Shown one piece after another: positions 12,726 through 23,060 of a stretch of 64,000 bases of DNA. Source of the DNA: Batillaria attramentaria (taxonomy: Eukaryota; Mollusca; Gastropoda; Batillariidae). A program made the position numbers and the translations under genes. The notes beneath the pieces are model-generated. The model made no database searches. It was not told the DNA's origin and saw only the letters and a list, made by a program, of their open reading frames with translations. Where the stretch lies: positions 2,180,001-2,244,000 of the forward strand of contig JACVVK020000037.1 in NCBI GenBank assembly GCA_018292915.2, given 5' to 3'. How positions within the stretch are numbered: the first letter of the stretch is position 1; every line of letters starts with the position of its first letter.

Positions 12726-15117
12726 GGAGCCAGGGTGGCCGAATGGTAGAGCGTTGGACTTTCAATGCTTGGGCCGAGAGTTCGAATCCCGGCCGCTGGG
12801 GCCAAATATTTGTGCTGGCCTTTTTCTCGTTGCCCCGTCTTTGATATCACCCTTATGGGGTGGAAAAGGACGTTTGACATTTTTTTCCGCACTTCTTCTT
12901 CTCCTCCTCCTTCTCCTCTTTTTTCTTGTTTGTTTGTTCGTTTTGTGTGTTTGTTTGTTTAGCCAGTATTTATTTTTGACGACTAGCAATCAGTTTACTG
13001 CAGCCTGATCGCTGATGCACTTGAACACACACACATATATATGAACATGCATCGCATAAAACGCCAATATTTTGTGCAGAACTCAAACACCTTTTGGTGA
13101 TGACTGAACCAGAAAAAAACACCGGTTTAAAAAACCGGTTTGAAGTTAAAAAAACCGGTTAAAAACCGGTTTGGATTTTTGAACCGGTTCACAGCTCTAT
13201 GAAAATGTGCCAGAGACGTCTGTGCCTGCTAGTACTAAGCCAAAGGAACACAAGTTTCAAGAACAATGGCGGAAGAAATGGCCATGGCTGGAAACAAGCG
13301 AGTCAGGTGCTATGTTGTGCTCTGTGTGCATCAAGCACAAAAAAACGAATTCGTTCACCGAAGGCGAAGGATGCAGACGCCCCCACTGTTTTGGTCAGAG
13401 GGGGGCCTAATCCCCCCCTTTTTTTCAAGGAAGGGGGGCCTGCCCCCACTTCTTCAAAATCCTAGAATCAGCTCTGAGGTCGTCATCAGTACAATGTATC
13501 TGCATACTTCCTGCTCAATTGCCAACAATTCCTGTCATCTCAGGCAATGGAACAGATAAACAGCACTCTCTCCCAGGGCTTCACATTCGTGGTAACTGCT
13601 ATAGGACAAAATTAATATCCTGGCAAACCGTAAACTAAATGTGTAGGAACTTGTCCTGAGTATTGTCCCCTGTCTGCCTAGGTAGAAGGTAATTGGACAT
13701 TTTGAAAATGAATTACTCTGTGAATGTGATAGTGTTTGACGTTGATACGAAACCTGTAACTCTAACAGGTTTGGCTGTAAAACCTGAAAAACTTTTTTTT
13801 TTTAAATTTATTTTACACAAATTATACAAAAATTCATTTACCACCCAATACTGAACTACTTTCATTTTTCCAAGACAGATTTTGCAAAAAGCTATGCCCC
13901 CTGCATGTGACTTTAATCTGTTAATTAGTGTACAACATGTATTATCATTATCCTTTTTGTTTTTTGGGGTTGTTTTTTTTTTTTTGCTCTCATCACTAGC
14001 TGCAGTGGTGTGCCTCCCAGCTCATGAGTGGAATCCACAGATGGCTTGGAAGCTGGGGCAAGATTTTAAAAAAAAGATTATGCATGATATTGGAGAAGAT
14101 GAAGATGGTATGATGATAACTATGGAGGTCCGTGTGGTTTGGGACTGCTGGACAGGGCTGCATTCGATGCTTCCATGCCCTGTCATAAATATCCTGGCGT
14201 TGACCAGGCCCGGGAACTATGGCACCTGTGGTATGGTGACGGTTGTGTAATCATCCACATCATGAGATGTGTCGTACCAGGGGAAGCACCTCCCAAAGTT
14301 GCAGCCGTGAAGTGGGTGAGTCTGGCTGTGTGGCAACAGCTTCCCCACTGGGCCCATAGCACACCCACTCTGGGTAGCAGCCGACTTTGGTAGGAAAAAT
14401 CCTGCATGCCTCAGCTGCTACTCGGACCCGGTCGATGGTCCAAAGTGCTAACCACTACACTTCAGGGGCCGGTGTATTATTTTCAAAAGACATACTTTCA
14501 AAATCTTGCCTGTATGGACAAATCAATCTTTTGCCAACAGGACAGCAGCCTGGTGTCTCGGCCTCTGCTGATGCATGGGTTTTCTGTCGGTGGCTATCTC
14601 TATGGTGAAATGCTGGTCAAGCTGGAGAAACACCGAGATCGCTATGCAGACATCTGTGAACGCATGGTGGGCCAGGTAAGTCGTTTAAATGTCTGTGGTT
14701 GAATGTCTTTTTAAATGTCAAGTGCAAGCTGGGCTCCCTTCACGAGGAATTCAGATCTCTTTTTTGTTCATGTCTCCAGACTTGCCACTCTGATTCACTC
14801 TGAATTAAGGGACATGATCAAATAAAAACTTACTGGTATGTTTTGTGTTGGCTTACCCGTTAGTAACTGATCAAGTTATATATCGCCGCCCAGAATGCTG
14901 TTGTAACAAATTTGGGGGGGGGGGGGAGGGGGGGGTAATACTGTCGTAACTCCATTCTTTACATGACTAGAGTAGAGTTTAAACACTAAAACAGTATTAT
15001 TCTCTGCATAAATTAGAGTTGGGATATTATTATTTCTGGGTGGCAATATATTTATGTGGGTTGGCATAGGTTACTGTCGGTTCCTCCTGTTTTTGAGTGC
15101 TTGTGGGCACACGCACA

Positions 15118-15188
<71 letters not shown>

Positions 15189-15339
15189 GCAGACAGAGAC
15201 AGGCAGACAAAGAGACAAACACATGCACACACACACACACTCTCAGTCTCACACACACATACGCACGCACACACACACACATACATCTGCAAACATTCTC
15301 TTTCTGACATATTCACTTTCTCCATCTCTCGCTTGCTCA

Positions 15340-15411
<72 letters not shown>

Positions 15412-17683
15412 TACACACATTCATAGAGTCAGGGTTGCACATTTTCCACAGCTTCTATAGGACAAAGTGTCCTGGAAACAGCAAAGTGATAGGACACAGT
15501 GTCCTGGCCGCTTAGTGGCAATAAAAATTTTAATAGGACAAATGTCCGCTTGAGGTGGGAAAAATAGGACATTTGAAATTTTTATAGGTCAATGTCCTGG
15601 GACCGACTTAAATGTGCAACCCTGTAGAGTCACACACACACGCACACTCATGTACAGATTTTGCACATACTGACACACACACACACACATACACCCTTCC
15701 TGATATCTATGCAATTTGATTTGTGGGATGGCGTTTTCTGAAAGTATTTTCTTCTCCCCTGCCAGGTTTTTGACAGTCCTGTCGACTTTGAGGGCGTCCC
15801 ACGGGGATTTGCCAACATCCTTGCCAAGAACGACATCTCCAAGATGGCTCTCCGCAAGTCCCTTGAAATGTACCTCCGAGTCTTCAACAACTCTGTCACA
15901 ACACATTATTTGAGGGTATGTCTTTCTCAGAGTTGCTGGTGAATATGAGTTTTCCACTTCCATCAGGCCCATTGCGTGTTCGCTTCGAGTTGAAGCGTAG
16001 TTCTTCATTGGTACAGTCGAACCTGCCATGGGGGTCACCTGTATAAGCCATGCCACTGTCTAACTCGGTCACCCCAGAGGATCCCCGAGCGTTTTCCCTC
16101 TATATATGCACTGTATAACCAGGTCACTGTCTAACGCGGTCGTGCCACCTATTTTGGCAGTCCCAAACGACCTTTCACACTGTACAAGGCAGTCACTTTG
16201 TTGTGTAGTGACCGCCTTCGGGCCCCTGCTGTGTTCTCAACTGACAAGACAGACTGCCTAACTGCTTGACAAGCCAGGATTAGCCACACCGCGGCTCACT
16301 GACACGCGCCTCCCCCTCCGAGTGAATAGCCGGGGGATTGGTGGGGGGCGAGGGGGTGGCTGTTAGCGGCGTCCTTTTGATTGCTTTGCAATCAGTACGA
16401 GGTCTGTAGGAAGCAGTCAGCTTTGTGTTTGTAAACTGATCAACTTCCAAGGTGTACGAATACATGAAGGTGTTGTCACCCTGTTTGTCGTTCCTATTGC
16501 TTCCGATTGAGACGACGACGTGTTAATGTGCCTGAATCCGCTGTCAGCAGGAAGCTTGGTGTTGCTTTGTTGCATCGTCAGTCGATCACCTGCTGATCTG
16601 TTTGTTTGAAATCAAACGGTGTGCAATAAAAAAAAAAATAAAAAGGACCCCAAACAAGTATTTTCAAGTGTATAGAGAGCTTTAGGTGAGACCTGTTGTC
16701 AGCTCATAACACTTGCACCGCTAGAGTATTCATTGGGTGACATGCTAGCTGTTGACATGCCTTCCTGGACAACCCGGCCACCTGTCTAAGGCGGTCAGTT
16801 TGGTCCAGTCCCTTGGGTGACCGCCTTACACAGGTTTGACTGTAGTAGCAGTGATGGTTGTTTATCGGTTCAGGGGATGTAACAGCATATTGCTTTGTTT
16901 TGTTGCATGCAGTGTTGCCTCCCTTACAGTATTGATCACTGGCTTGTCTTGGGGAAGGAAAGTGGAATGTTTTTGTCGACTGATTTATGCATACATTGTG
17001 TGCTAATTAGACATTTGTACTGATCCAATGTCCCAGAGACAAGTTTCTTCAAACACACCTGGCTGCATGCTGTTTCAACTTCGTTGATTTTTTTTTTTTT
17101 TTTTTAAATCTCATGTGTAACAAACTGAGTCTATTTACGTTTTAGCCCTCCCTCGTCTGTCTAGCTGAATGAAATTTTAAAAGTCAACGTACATTTATGC
17201 AGAATGACAGGAGACAGTTGGTAATCAGTAATCAGTAGTTCAGAAATTACTTCCCCTTTCTGAGGTGCTGGTAACTGTGAAATTGTTACACCCGTATGCA
17301 TGAGCCATAAAGACTTAGGCGTGTTAGTTTTTTAAAATATCATCTTGCTTTTACAGGCTTCGTCAGCATTCCACGCCAACACGCTCAGGCTGCCGTCGCT
17401 GTTCCTGTACTCGCGGGCGGACCCCATCGGCGTGGCCGACATCATCGAGAACTGCATGGAGAAGTGGCGCACAAACGGGATCACGGTCAACCACAAGTGC
17501 TGGGACCACTCCCCCCATGTCAGCCATTTCCACCACCATCCGGACGAGTACGTTGAAGCGTTGCTGGTGTTCTTAGACGCTCTCGGCTTCTCCACCCCGG
17601 AACAGCAGGAGGGAGAACGGGAGAAGGAAGTGCAGCAGCAGCTGCTGCAGGCGCAGCGCAGTGGGGGTGGATCTCACGAGTAA
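7326..17683 (+). CDS. TMEM53-like (DUF829) alpha/beta-hydrolase-fold protein, gene A (five exons)
   Basis: Exons 7326-7367, 8115-8408, 14541-14675, 15766-15915 and 17357-17683 join in phase 0 throughout and give about 315 aa. All borders are GT/AG. The protein matches the DUF829/TMEM53 family: a hydrophobic strand followed by GW (LAVLFGW, exon 2), a nucleophile elbow HGFSVGG with Ser about 127 (exon 3), YSRADPIG with an acid Asp about 229, and DHSPHVSHF with a candidate catalytic His about 261 (exon 5). These order as Ser-Asp-His, as in alpha/beta hydrolases. Vertebrate TMEM53 is described as a nuclear-envelope protein, but family members have no settled substrate. The C-terminal 25 residues are Glu/Gln-rich and family-atypical. 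Introns 2, 3 and 4 are full of mobile elements. A paralogue lies tail-to-tail at 29587-32605. Exons 2-5 are secure; exon 1 is the least certain. Confidence 0.88.
8115..8408 (+). CDS. DUF829 gene A, exon 2
   Basis: A pyrimidine-rich acceptor ending CCCCAG precedes the exon, and a GTATGT donor follows codon 98. It encodes the N-terminal strand-helix part of the fold, including LAVLFGWMLAKKRHLNKYG and a region rich in Arg/Pro. The paralogous exon at 32312-32605 has exactly the same length (98 codons) and the same closing residues (LLSxLQ). Confidence 0.9.
8456..10566 (+). mobile_element. HINE-like non-autonomous element, copy 1 (about 2.1 kb)
   Basis: This is one of three copies, with 35765-37588 (+) and 47834-49706 (-). 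The 5' end is a perfect stem-loop of ATGTTGTTTCCAT and its complement with an AGTA loop. The same 13-mer recurs inverted near the 3' end (10531-10543) after a (TG)n tract, followed by a short tail ending in GGCCATCTTGTT. Inside, two diverged modules (about 8745-8970 and 9047-9270) resemble each other. Copy 1 has about 300 extra bases (about 9490-9790) from a partial internal duplication. It lies in intron 2 of DUF829 gene A. There is no coding capacity. The arrangement (subterminal inverted repeats, central microsatellite, 3' hairpin) resembles Helentron-associated elements such as DINE-1; a TIR DNA transposon is the alternative. Confidence 0.75.
10415..10482. repeat. (TG)n microsatellite inside HINE-like copy 1
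   Basis: A pure dinucleotide tract near the 3' end of the element. Copies 2 and 3 carry (GA)n(TG)n or its complement at the same place, so the microsatellite is part of the element design. Confidence 0.95.
11368..11446. repeat. AACCGGTT subterminal array, left side of hAT element
   Basis: Several spaced copies of AACCGGTT and its near variants. A matching array sits at the right end (13122-13188). Paired subterminal motif arrays of this sort are usually transposase-binding sites. Confidence 0.7.
12255..12690. repeat. Internal repeats of about 165 bp with TGACGTCA motifs
   Basis: Two long copies share TCATCAGC, CTCTAGATCTTCCAGATTT and AAATCACAAGA, and end in GAGGCTGACGTCAAA. A third, short copy follows at about 12648. 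They lie inside the hAT-type insertion. CRE-like TGACGTCA palindromes recur; their function is unknown. Confidence 0.6.
12724..12878 (+). mobile_element. tRNA-derived SINE, family 1
   Basis: The tRNA-like head has an A box (TGGCCGAATGG) and a B box (GAGTTCGAATCCC). The fixed body contains CAAATATTTGTGCTGGCC, and the tail has GGTGGAAAAGGACGTT. The same family occurs about twelve times in the window on both strands. This copy is nested inside the hAT-type element and follows a (CT)n tract. Confidence 0.9.
13122..13188. repeat. AACCGGTT subterminal array, right side of hAT element
   Basis: Five or so ACCGGTT/AACCGGTTT units ending shortly before the CAGCTCTA terminus. It mirrors the left array. 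Confidence 0.7.
14003..14478 (-). mobile_element. Long tRNA-derived SINE, family 3
   Basis: Read on the minus strand, a tRNA-like head contains GTAGTGGTTAGCACTTTGG (A box region) and GGGTCCGAGTAGC (degenerate B box). A body of about 400 bp follows. Body sequence recurs at 51218-51393 plus 52921-53080 and at 61337-61500. It ends only about 60 bases before the exon 3 acceptor of DUF829 gene A. Confidence 0.65.
14541..14675 (+). CDS. DUF829 gene A, exon 3 (nucleophile elbow)
   Basis: The acceptor is TTTTGCCAACAG and the donor GTAAGT, giving 45 codons in phase 0. It carries MHGFSVGGYLYGEML, the G-x-S-x-G elbow with the candidate nucleophile Ser, followed by its helix. Confidence 0.9.
15118..15409. 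repeat. (CA)n and (TC)n(AC)n microsatellites
   Basis: Long AC tract at 15118-15185, interrupted AC/AG tracts, then TC (15343-15378) and AC (15379-15408). They lie in intron 3 of gene A. Confidence 0.95.
15430..15624. mobile_element. MITE, 195 bp, TIR CAGGGTTGCACATTT
   Basis: Termini CAGGGTTGCACATTT and AAATGTGCAACCCTG are perfect inverted repeats. TAGAGT flanks both ends. The interior repeats AGGACA and GTCCTG motifs. The CAGGG start suggests hAT-type mobilisation. It lies in intron 3 of DUF829 gene A. Confidence 0.8.
15766..15915 (+). CDS. DUF829 gene A, exon 4
   Basis: The acceptor is CTTCTCCCCTGCCAG and the donor GTATGT, giving 50 codons in phase 0. It begins VFDSPVDFEGVPRG; the paralogue has AVMDSPAYMD at the equivalent place with no intron. 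DSP after the elbow helix is typical of the family. Confidence 0.9.
16014..16842. mobile_element. pogo/Tigger-like non-autonomous element, 829 bp
   Basis: The ends CAGTCGAACCTG and CAGGTTTGACTG form an imperfect inverted repeat that extends about 28 bp (GGTGACC on the right, GGTCACC on the left). The element is flanked by TA on both sides. TA duplication with a CAGT(C)RAACC terminus is the pattern of pogo/Tc1-mariner superfamily MITEs. The interior is non-coding. It lies in intron 4 of DUF829 gene A. Confidence 0.75.
17357..17683 (+). CDS. DUF829 gene A, exon 5 and stop
   Basis: The acceptor is TTGCTTTTACAG. The exon encodes 108 residues and a TAA stop. It holds FLYSRADPIGVADI (acid loop), a helix with MEKWRTNG, and HSPHVSHFHHHPDEYVEAL (candidate His plus the closing helix). 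Codons are GC-rich compared with the flanking introns. An AATAAA occurs at about 17746. Confidence 0.93.
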   Translation, partial: ASSAFHANTLRLPSLFLYSRADPIGVADIIENCMEKWRTNGITVNHKCWDHSPHVSHFHHHPDEYVEALLVFLDALGFSTPEQQEGEREKEVQQQLLQAQRSGGGSHE

Positions 17684-19167
17684 TTTAAACAAAAAAGAAG
17701 AAGGAAAAAAAGAAAAAGAAAAAAAAGAGCAAATATCCAATAAGAAAATAAAGAAAAATGTGGAAAAATAAAATATCAAGCAAGTGACTGCCACAGCGCA
17801 GGGGAAAAAAACAAAACAAACAAAAAACGACCACAAAAAAAAAACAACCAGAATGAAAACTGTTGGCCATGGGAGGGGAGAGAACTGTACAGGAAGCACA
17901 GTTCTCTCCCCTGCAGTGTTCAATCTCTGCAGGAAACGAGTTCAGACTCTCAAGAAGTGACCTGTAAATTACAGCCAGGTGTAACGGATCTGAAAGGGGA
18001 GTGTCAAATAACGGATGGGGGAATCAATTGTATTCTCAAATGGTCTGGTATTTTGGGGGGCGGGCATTGATGTTCGGTATGTATATAGATGTATATTGTT
18101 TGTCATCCAGTCAATGTGTATCTGATAAAGGTGGCCCTGATTAACAATACTCGCCCAGTTTAGTATGGAGTTTATGTTAGGACTGAAAAAAAAAAAAGAG
18201 ACAGTGTGCGGATATTGATGTGTGCCTGGCCTACTGATCGTAGTAAACAAGGTATGATCGACCTTTTGTAAAAGGAGGCTGTCAAGACGTGCTGTACACA
18301 GTACTGTGAGATAGTGGGTTTGGATGTAGGTCAGTTAGGCCTAGGGAAACATACTGCGTTGGGTTTATCACAGTTTAGGGCAGTTGGGTTTTATCACAGT
18401 TGGATGGTTGGGTTTTATCACAGTCAAGGGTGATGGTGTCTGTGATGTTTTTGTCCTTCTGTCTGTAGGAAGGTTGAAACAGGGTATGTGCACACCCACG
18501 TTCAGTTTTTGTCAATACTTTTTGTCTCTTGACTTTAATTCAGTCATTGGCAGCAAGCCTGATGTGCGTGGATTAGTCGGTGACAGATATGGAAAGCAAT
18601 AAGAGCAGATGAACAATAACAGAAAACGGCAAGTCAAAGCAGTCGGTGCGTGCAATCAGAAAAGTCCTGGTCTCCCCCATGCTTGTTGAGTTCCTGGAAG
18701 TGTAGGCAGGGCTGGAAATAATAGGTGCTAGGTGCCAATGTCACTGAAATTGTGTGTCCAGCACTCATTTATACTGAGTGTAATTTTGTTGCTGACAAGA
18801 TATGAAAGTTCATTATGAGCACTCTTTGCAGATGTTACCCTGTAAATAATGTGGAACCCCAAAGCTGACTTTGGCACTGAATTCTTTTTTTTTTTTTTTT
18901 TTTTTTTGAAGTGCCAAGTGGCTTTCCCGAACACGCACATGCATACATACGCACACACATGTGGAAACGCAAATCCATTGCGAGCTCTGATGCGTGCATC
19001 TGGGCCACAAACACCTGAGTGCTGAAAGGTGGTGTTGCAATTCAGTCACAGAATGTTCTACTCACAAGTTTACATAATTTGCCAGTTACGTCCAGAGGAG
19101 CTGGCGACTTTTGAATGTTGTCTCAGATTTAACCTCTTGTGTACATATACATATTATATACATGCAT

Positions 19168-19396
19168 CAGGGCTTCATATGATGATATCTGTGTCGGACA
19201 TCTGCCATAGACCAGTTAAATTTTAAAAATGTCTGCTTTCTTACAAAGGCAGACAAATGTCTGATCATTTCTGTACCACAGTGGACAATATTCAGGACAC
19301 AGCGGACAGTAGTCAGGACAAAGGTCCTATACTTTTATTTTCACTTTCAGCCAGGACATTTTGTCAGATGACAGTTCCCATGTGTATGAAGCCCTG
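19168..19396. mobile_element. MITE, 229 bp, TIR CAGGGCTTCATA
   Basis: CAGGGCTTCATAT and the inverted TATGAAGCCCTG form the ends. ATACATGCAT and ATACATGTAT flank them (9 of 10 identical). The interior has AGGACA/GTCCT motifs, like the MITE at 15430-15624, so the two belong to related families. Confidence 0.75.
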
Positions 19397-20743
19397 ATAC
19401 ATGTATATGATCTTTCGCATACCCGGTGTTACACCTTGGACTGTGCTCTACCAAAGTACTTTACCCAATCATCTTGCAAAATTGGCAGCCTATTAGTACA
19501 TGAAGAGCACTCTGATTTCACTTTCCTGTCATTGTGTAATCCCTTATGAATCGATGTGAGGCTTTTGACCATTCATCATTGCTACGTCTGTGCATTGTCA
19601 TGTATAGTGTAGCGAAAGTCACAACAGCCTGTGTTTTGAGATTAATTTTTTGTGTGTTGTTTCTGTTGATGTGATAAGACTTTAGGTGATTTTGTTTTTT
19701 GTAACAAGGAAGTGTACATCTTAAAATTAAAACAGAGGGAAATCTGACATGATTCTTCAGATACCTGGTATTGATGATCATTTTTTGAACTTTTTAAGCA
19801 ATTGTGTGTTCACACCTTGCTTGATTGTCACCTCCAGTTTCAGTATTTTGGTAAAACGTTTTGTTTTGCCTTTGTAATTTTTTTTTTGTACAAGTATATT
19901 AAATGTTATGTATATGATTTATTAAGATCGTGCATTCCCAAAGTGTGAACAGTGATGTAGAAAGAGGTTGAGTTTAGGTATCGGAAGAGCAAAGACAAAA
20001 TCCTTGCAAGTCTTACCGTGACATATTCCATCAGTGATATATAAATTATATACAGCCATTCTAAGTCAAATCTGGTGTGTTTACTTGCCTTGGAATTTCA
20101 AGATGCATGTGTACATCTGTGTGTGTGTGTGTGTGCGTGCGCAGTGAGCCGGATCATGACAAAACTGCATGTTCAGTTTACATATTTGTGCAATGCTGCA
20201 TTTAGCCTCCTCTTGTCCGCTTTGGTTGAAAAGATAGCCTACACTGATACAGCGACAATTTGCGAGTACTGTATGTTCTTGTGCACAGAGAGTTTTTGTC
20301 CTCTTGAAGTCACATTAAGTGCTAATTAAAACACAGTCAGTCATTACACTGATTACTGTGTCTTGTTTTGCTTATGTTAGTGTGTTTGTAAAAAGACAAA
20401 TTTTAACATTGTTTTATGCTTTACACTGTATCACAGCATTGCCAGAGTGGGCAAAACTTCAGTTCTGCTGTGTTCTGAAATCATGAAAAGAATGATTTCA
20501 CAAGTGAAGTACATTTAGTTTCAACCTGTTAAGTTTTGGTATCTAAACATTCCTAGTTTAGCAGTTCGCCTACTTGCCAGATGTGAGCTCACTTTTCATG
20601 CAGGCTAATCTGTTGTTGTTTGTTTTGCTTTGGTTTATTTAAACGGGCTAATTCCATCTTTGCTAAGCCCACTTCTGTTTTGGAACAAACTTGTTCGTTA
20701 GTGCACCTGTATCTTCAAAATACTCTCTTGATAATTACCGGTA

Positions 20744-21000
20744 GTACAGCTCTTAATGCCATACAGTGGTGTCTACACTTTTTGTTAGAAGACATTCAAA
20801 TTCTGTGCTGATGTTATATACGTGTAACACTGCTGGAGTGCTTAGTTTGGTCACTGCATCATGGGGTACGCTATTGTTGGCTCAGTGCCAACATTACAGA
20901 CACTGTCACTGGCCAGGTGTCTATGTGGTGTTTTGATAGACACCGTGAAAAGAGATCGGAACGATCTGTGAGCATAACAATGGTGTCATTAGCCCCTTTA
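20744..21000 (-). repeat. Dispersed repeat family P, decayed copy
   Basis: Shares AGCTCTTAATGCCATAC, CACTGTCACTGGCCAGGTGT and CGATCTGTGAGCATAACA with copies at 5872-6262, 31770-31955, 44340-44645 and 54311-54660. Confidence 0.65.
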
Positions 21001-21310
21001 ACAAAATACTGTACATTACGACATAGTTACTGGTACATGGACTGCACACAAGTTTCCCAGGTAAGACTTCCTTTTTATGTGGCAAAGGTATTTGTGGTGC
21101 ATGAGGTTAGAAAACACGTCATTAAATTTTGTAATATTTATTGGAGATGCCAGGTTTTTGCTTTTGTTAAAGAGACTTAGTTTCTTAATTTTTCCAGATT
21201 TTTTAAGCCATTTTATTGAAAGAGTGCTTTAACAAGTGTTACAGACAATAACAATAACATGCTGTTTTGTTGGTTTTGTGTGTGTGTGTGGGGGGGGGGG
21301 GGGGGGGGGC

Positions 21311-21432
21311 AGGCTAGGCAAATGGTTGGAATTCAATGCTTGGGTTGTGAGTTTGAATCCTTACTGGGGCTAAATATTTGTGCTGGCTTTTTCCTTGTTG
21401 TCTTTGATCACCGGTATGCTGGAAAAAGACCT
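21311..21432 (+). mobile_element. tRNA-derived SINE, family 1, decayed
   Basis: Recognisable by GGCAAATGGTTGG, GAGTTTGAATCC and CTAAATATTTGTGCTGGC. The head and tail are eroded, and a long G-run precedes it. Confidence 0.7.
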
Positions 21433-23060
21433 TATACCCTACCTTACATACATTGTGTGTGTGTGTGTGTGTGTGTGTTACCAATTGATCGTATTTCTTG
21501 AACTTTCTGTGGTGAGAAGAGTCACATGATACATGTCAAGTACAGTGAAACTGGCTAAGTTCAGCGAATTATTATAACATGCATGCATTTTATGATTGTT
21601 TTTGTCACTGATCTCAGTGTCACTGTGGCCAAAGCGACATTGTCTTGGCATTTCAGCCTTAAACTGATCAAAATCCAGCTACTGCAGTTCATTATCATTT
21701 GCTGAGTGCATTTCCCATTACTCACAGAATGGAAGCCGATTCACCTAAATATATGTGGGTATCAGAGTAGTCATAATTCATTCATAGAAACATCTGTGAA
21801 GGATGAAGAGGCCCTTTGTCAAAGGGAAACAACTAAAGTCACGCAATCCGTTTGAGATGTTGTCAGGTGCGTTTTGTTTAATACAAAAATATTCTGTCAA
21901 ATGCCCTAACAATGAGCATACTATCACTTTTCAAATCACGGAGTATGTCAGCCCAGTTCTGATAATTTTTGGAAAAAAAAAGAAAAAAAAAGTTGTGTTT
22001 AATTTCAACTGAGACATACATAATTATGTCCTGTCTGCTAGAGCTTCTAAGTACATGTAAGTGGATGCTGCAAGGGAGAGAACACTTACGTATTACGTAT
22101 TTGTGTAGTCTTCCCGCTACTGCAATCATTACTTACTAATTTTCTGACACATGCATGTATTTTCACTCAGAGGTCCTCTTCATCCTTCACTATGATATTT
22201 CTCTATAAACCGTGTAGTTGTCTTTTTAACCGTTCCTAAAATTACGAAAGTTGTGCTTTATTTAGTGTCTTTTAACCCTTCTGAAATTATGGTACAATAA
22301 TAATAATAATGAGTATTGTATAGGCGCTTTTCCCAATTTCATGCAACTGAACCCAACACGCACGCTCACGTCTATCATACGCATCCTCTCACACACTGGA
22401 CATAAACACATTACAATCACGTGGTGCGAAGGGTCAGCTCAGCTCAGACAATGTATGTCATTTGTTGTAAATAAGCCAGTGCAAAGTGGCTGCTTTTTGT
22501 GTGCATGGAGGGGGTTGCAGGAGCACTCGATTGTAACATTGTCATTGTTAGGGGGGAAAAAAAAAAGGTTTTCTTTCAGCCTGATTTTGAAGCCTCCTCC
22601 ACTGAAGCCAATGAGTATTTGAATTCAAATTCCCACAAAATTTGTCAAGAGTTCGTCAAAGACAAGAAAGTCCTCATTGGCTTTTGCGCCTACCCTGTGA
22701 AAACAGCATTCTAGGGTGGTTAATGCTGTAACTCAGGAAAAAAACAACATATTCTGTGTACATGCACAGTGTTGGTGTCAAGAAGAAAAAAAGACATTTT
22801 GTGCGCTGCGGCCTAGAAACTTATGTAATCCAACTGCGCTTGTTTCTATAGTCTGAATTAATTCAGTGCTAGTCACGTGGTCACCTGCCAGCGTCTACCT
22901 TTGACCTGCTAGGGATGAAGCATCACTTGCAATGTTTATGAATGCAATATTTTAAGTCTGATGTTACGTGTACGATTTATGGTGTCATGTCAGTTTTTCA
23001 TTTTGTTTCCTTACCATGAGTATGTGAAATAAATTTTGCGCACACAAGTAAGTTCGGTGT

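Larger units (their letters stand above)
11356..13199. mobile_element. hAT-type non-autonomous DNA transposon, 1844 bp, with exact 8 bp target duplication
   Basis: Termini are TAGAGCTG and CAGCTCTA (inverted). They are flanked by the identical octamer TGAAAATG at 11348-11355 and 13200-13207. An 8 bp duplication is diagnostic of hAT elements. Both subterminal regions hold arrays of the palindrome AACCGGTT (about 11368-11446 and 13122-13188). The interior has no transposase. It holds a (TG)n tract, two copies of a roughly 165 bp repeat with TGACGTCA motifs, a (CT)n tract and a SINE. Confidence 0.85.
11277..13410 (+). pseudogene. Fragment of a ZNF862/TTF-type zinc-finger (hAT-related) protein, split by an insertion
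   Basis: An ATG at 11277 opens a basic N-terminus (MASKKRTLFDFEF). The frame is broken at 11356 by an inserted element and resumes at 13208. With the insertion and one 8 bp duplication removed, the frame is continuous: codon GTG is made from base 11355 plus 13208-13209. The second part carries FQEQWRKKWPWLE and, 10 residues later, CSVCIKHKKTNSF. This is the signature of the TTF-like zinc finger found at the N-terminus of ZNF862, C17orf113 and related hAT-derived proteins. Family assignment is from memory of the motif. Nothing recognisable follows 13410, so this is a 5' fragment. Confidence 0.6.
17684..23060 (+). other. Downstream region of gene A, possible long 3' UTR
   Basis: No coding region is seen. 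Repeat density is lower than elsewhere: one MITE (19168-19396), one family-P repeat (20744-21000) and one decayed SINE (21311-21432). AATAAA-type signals occur at about 17746 and 23027. Which one ends the transcript cannot be told from sequence. Confidence 0.3.

Noticed and set aside
12724..12800. Possible tRNA gene
   Set aside because: It has A and B boxes, but the acceptor stem does not pair and a fixed SINE body follows. About a dozen relatives share the same body.
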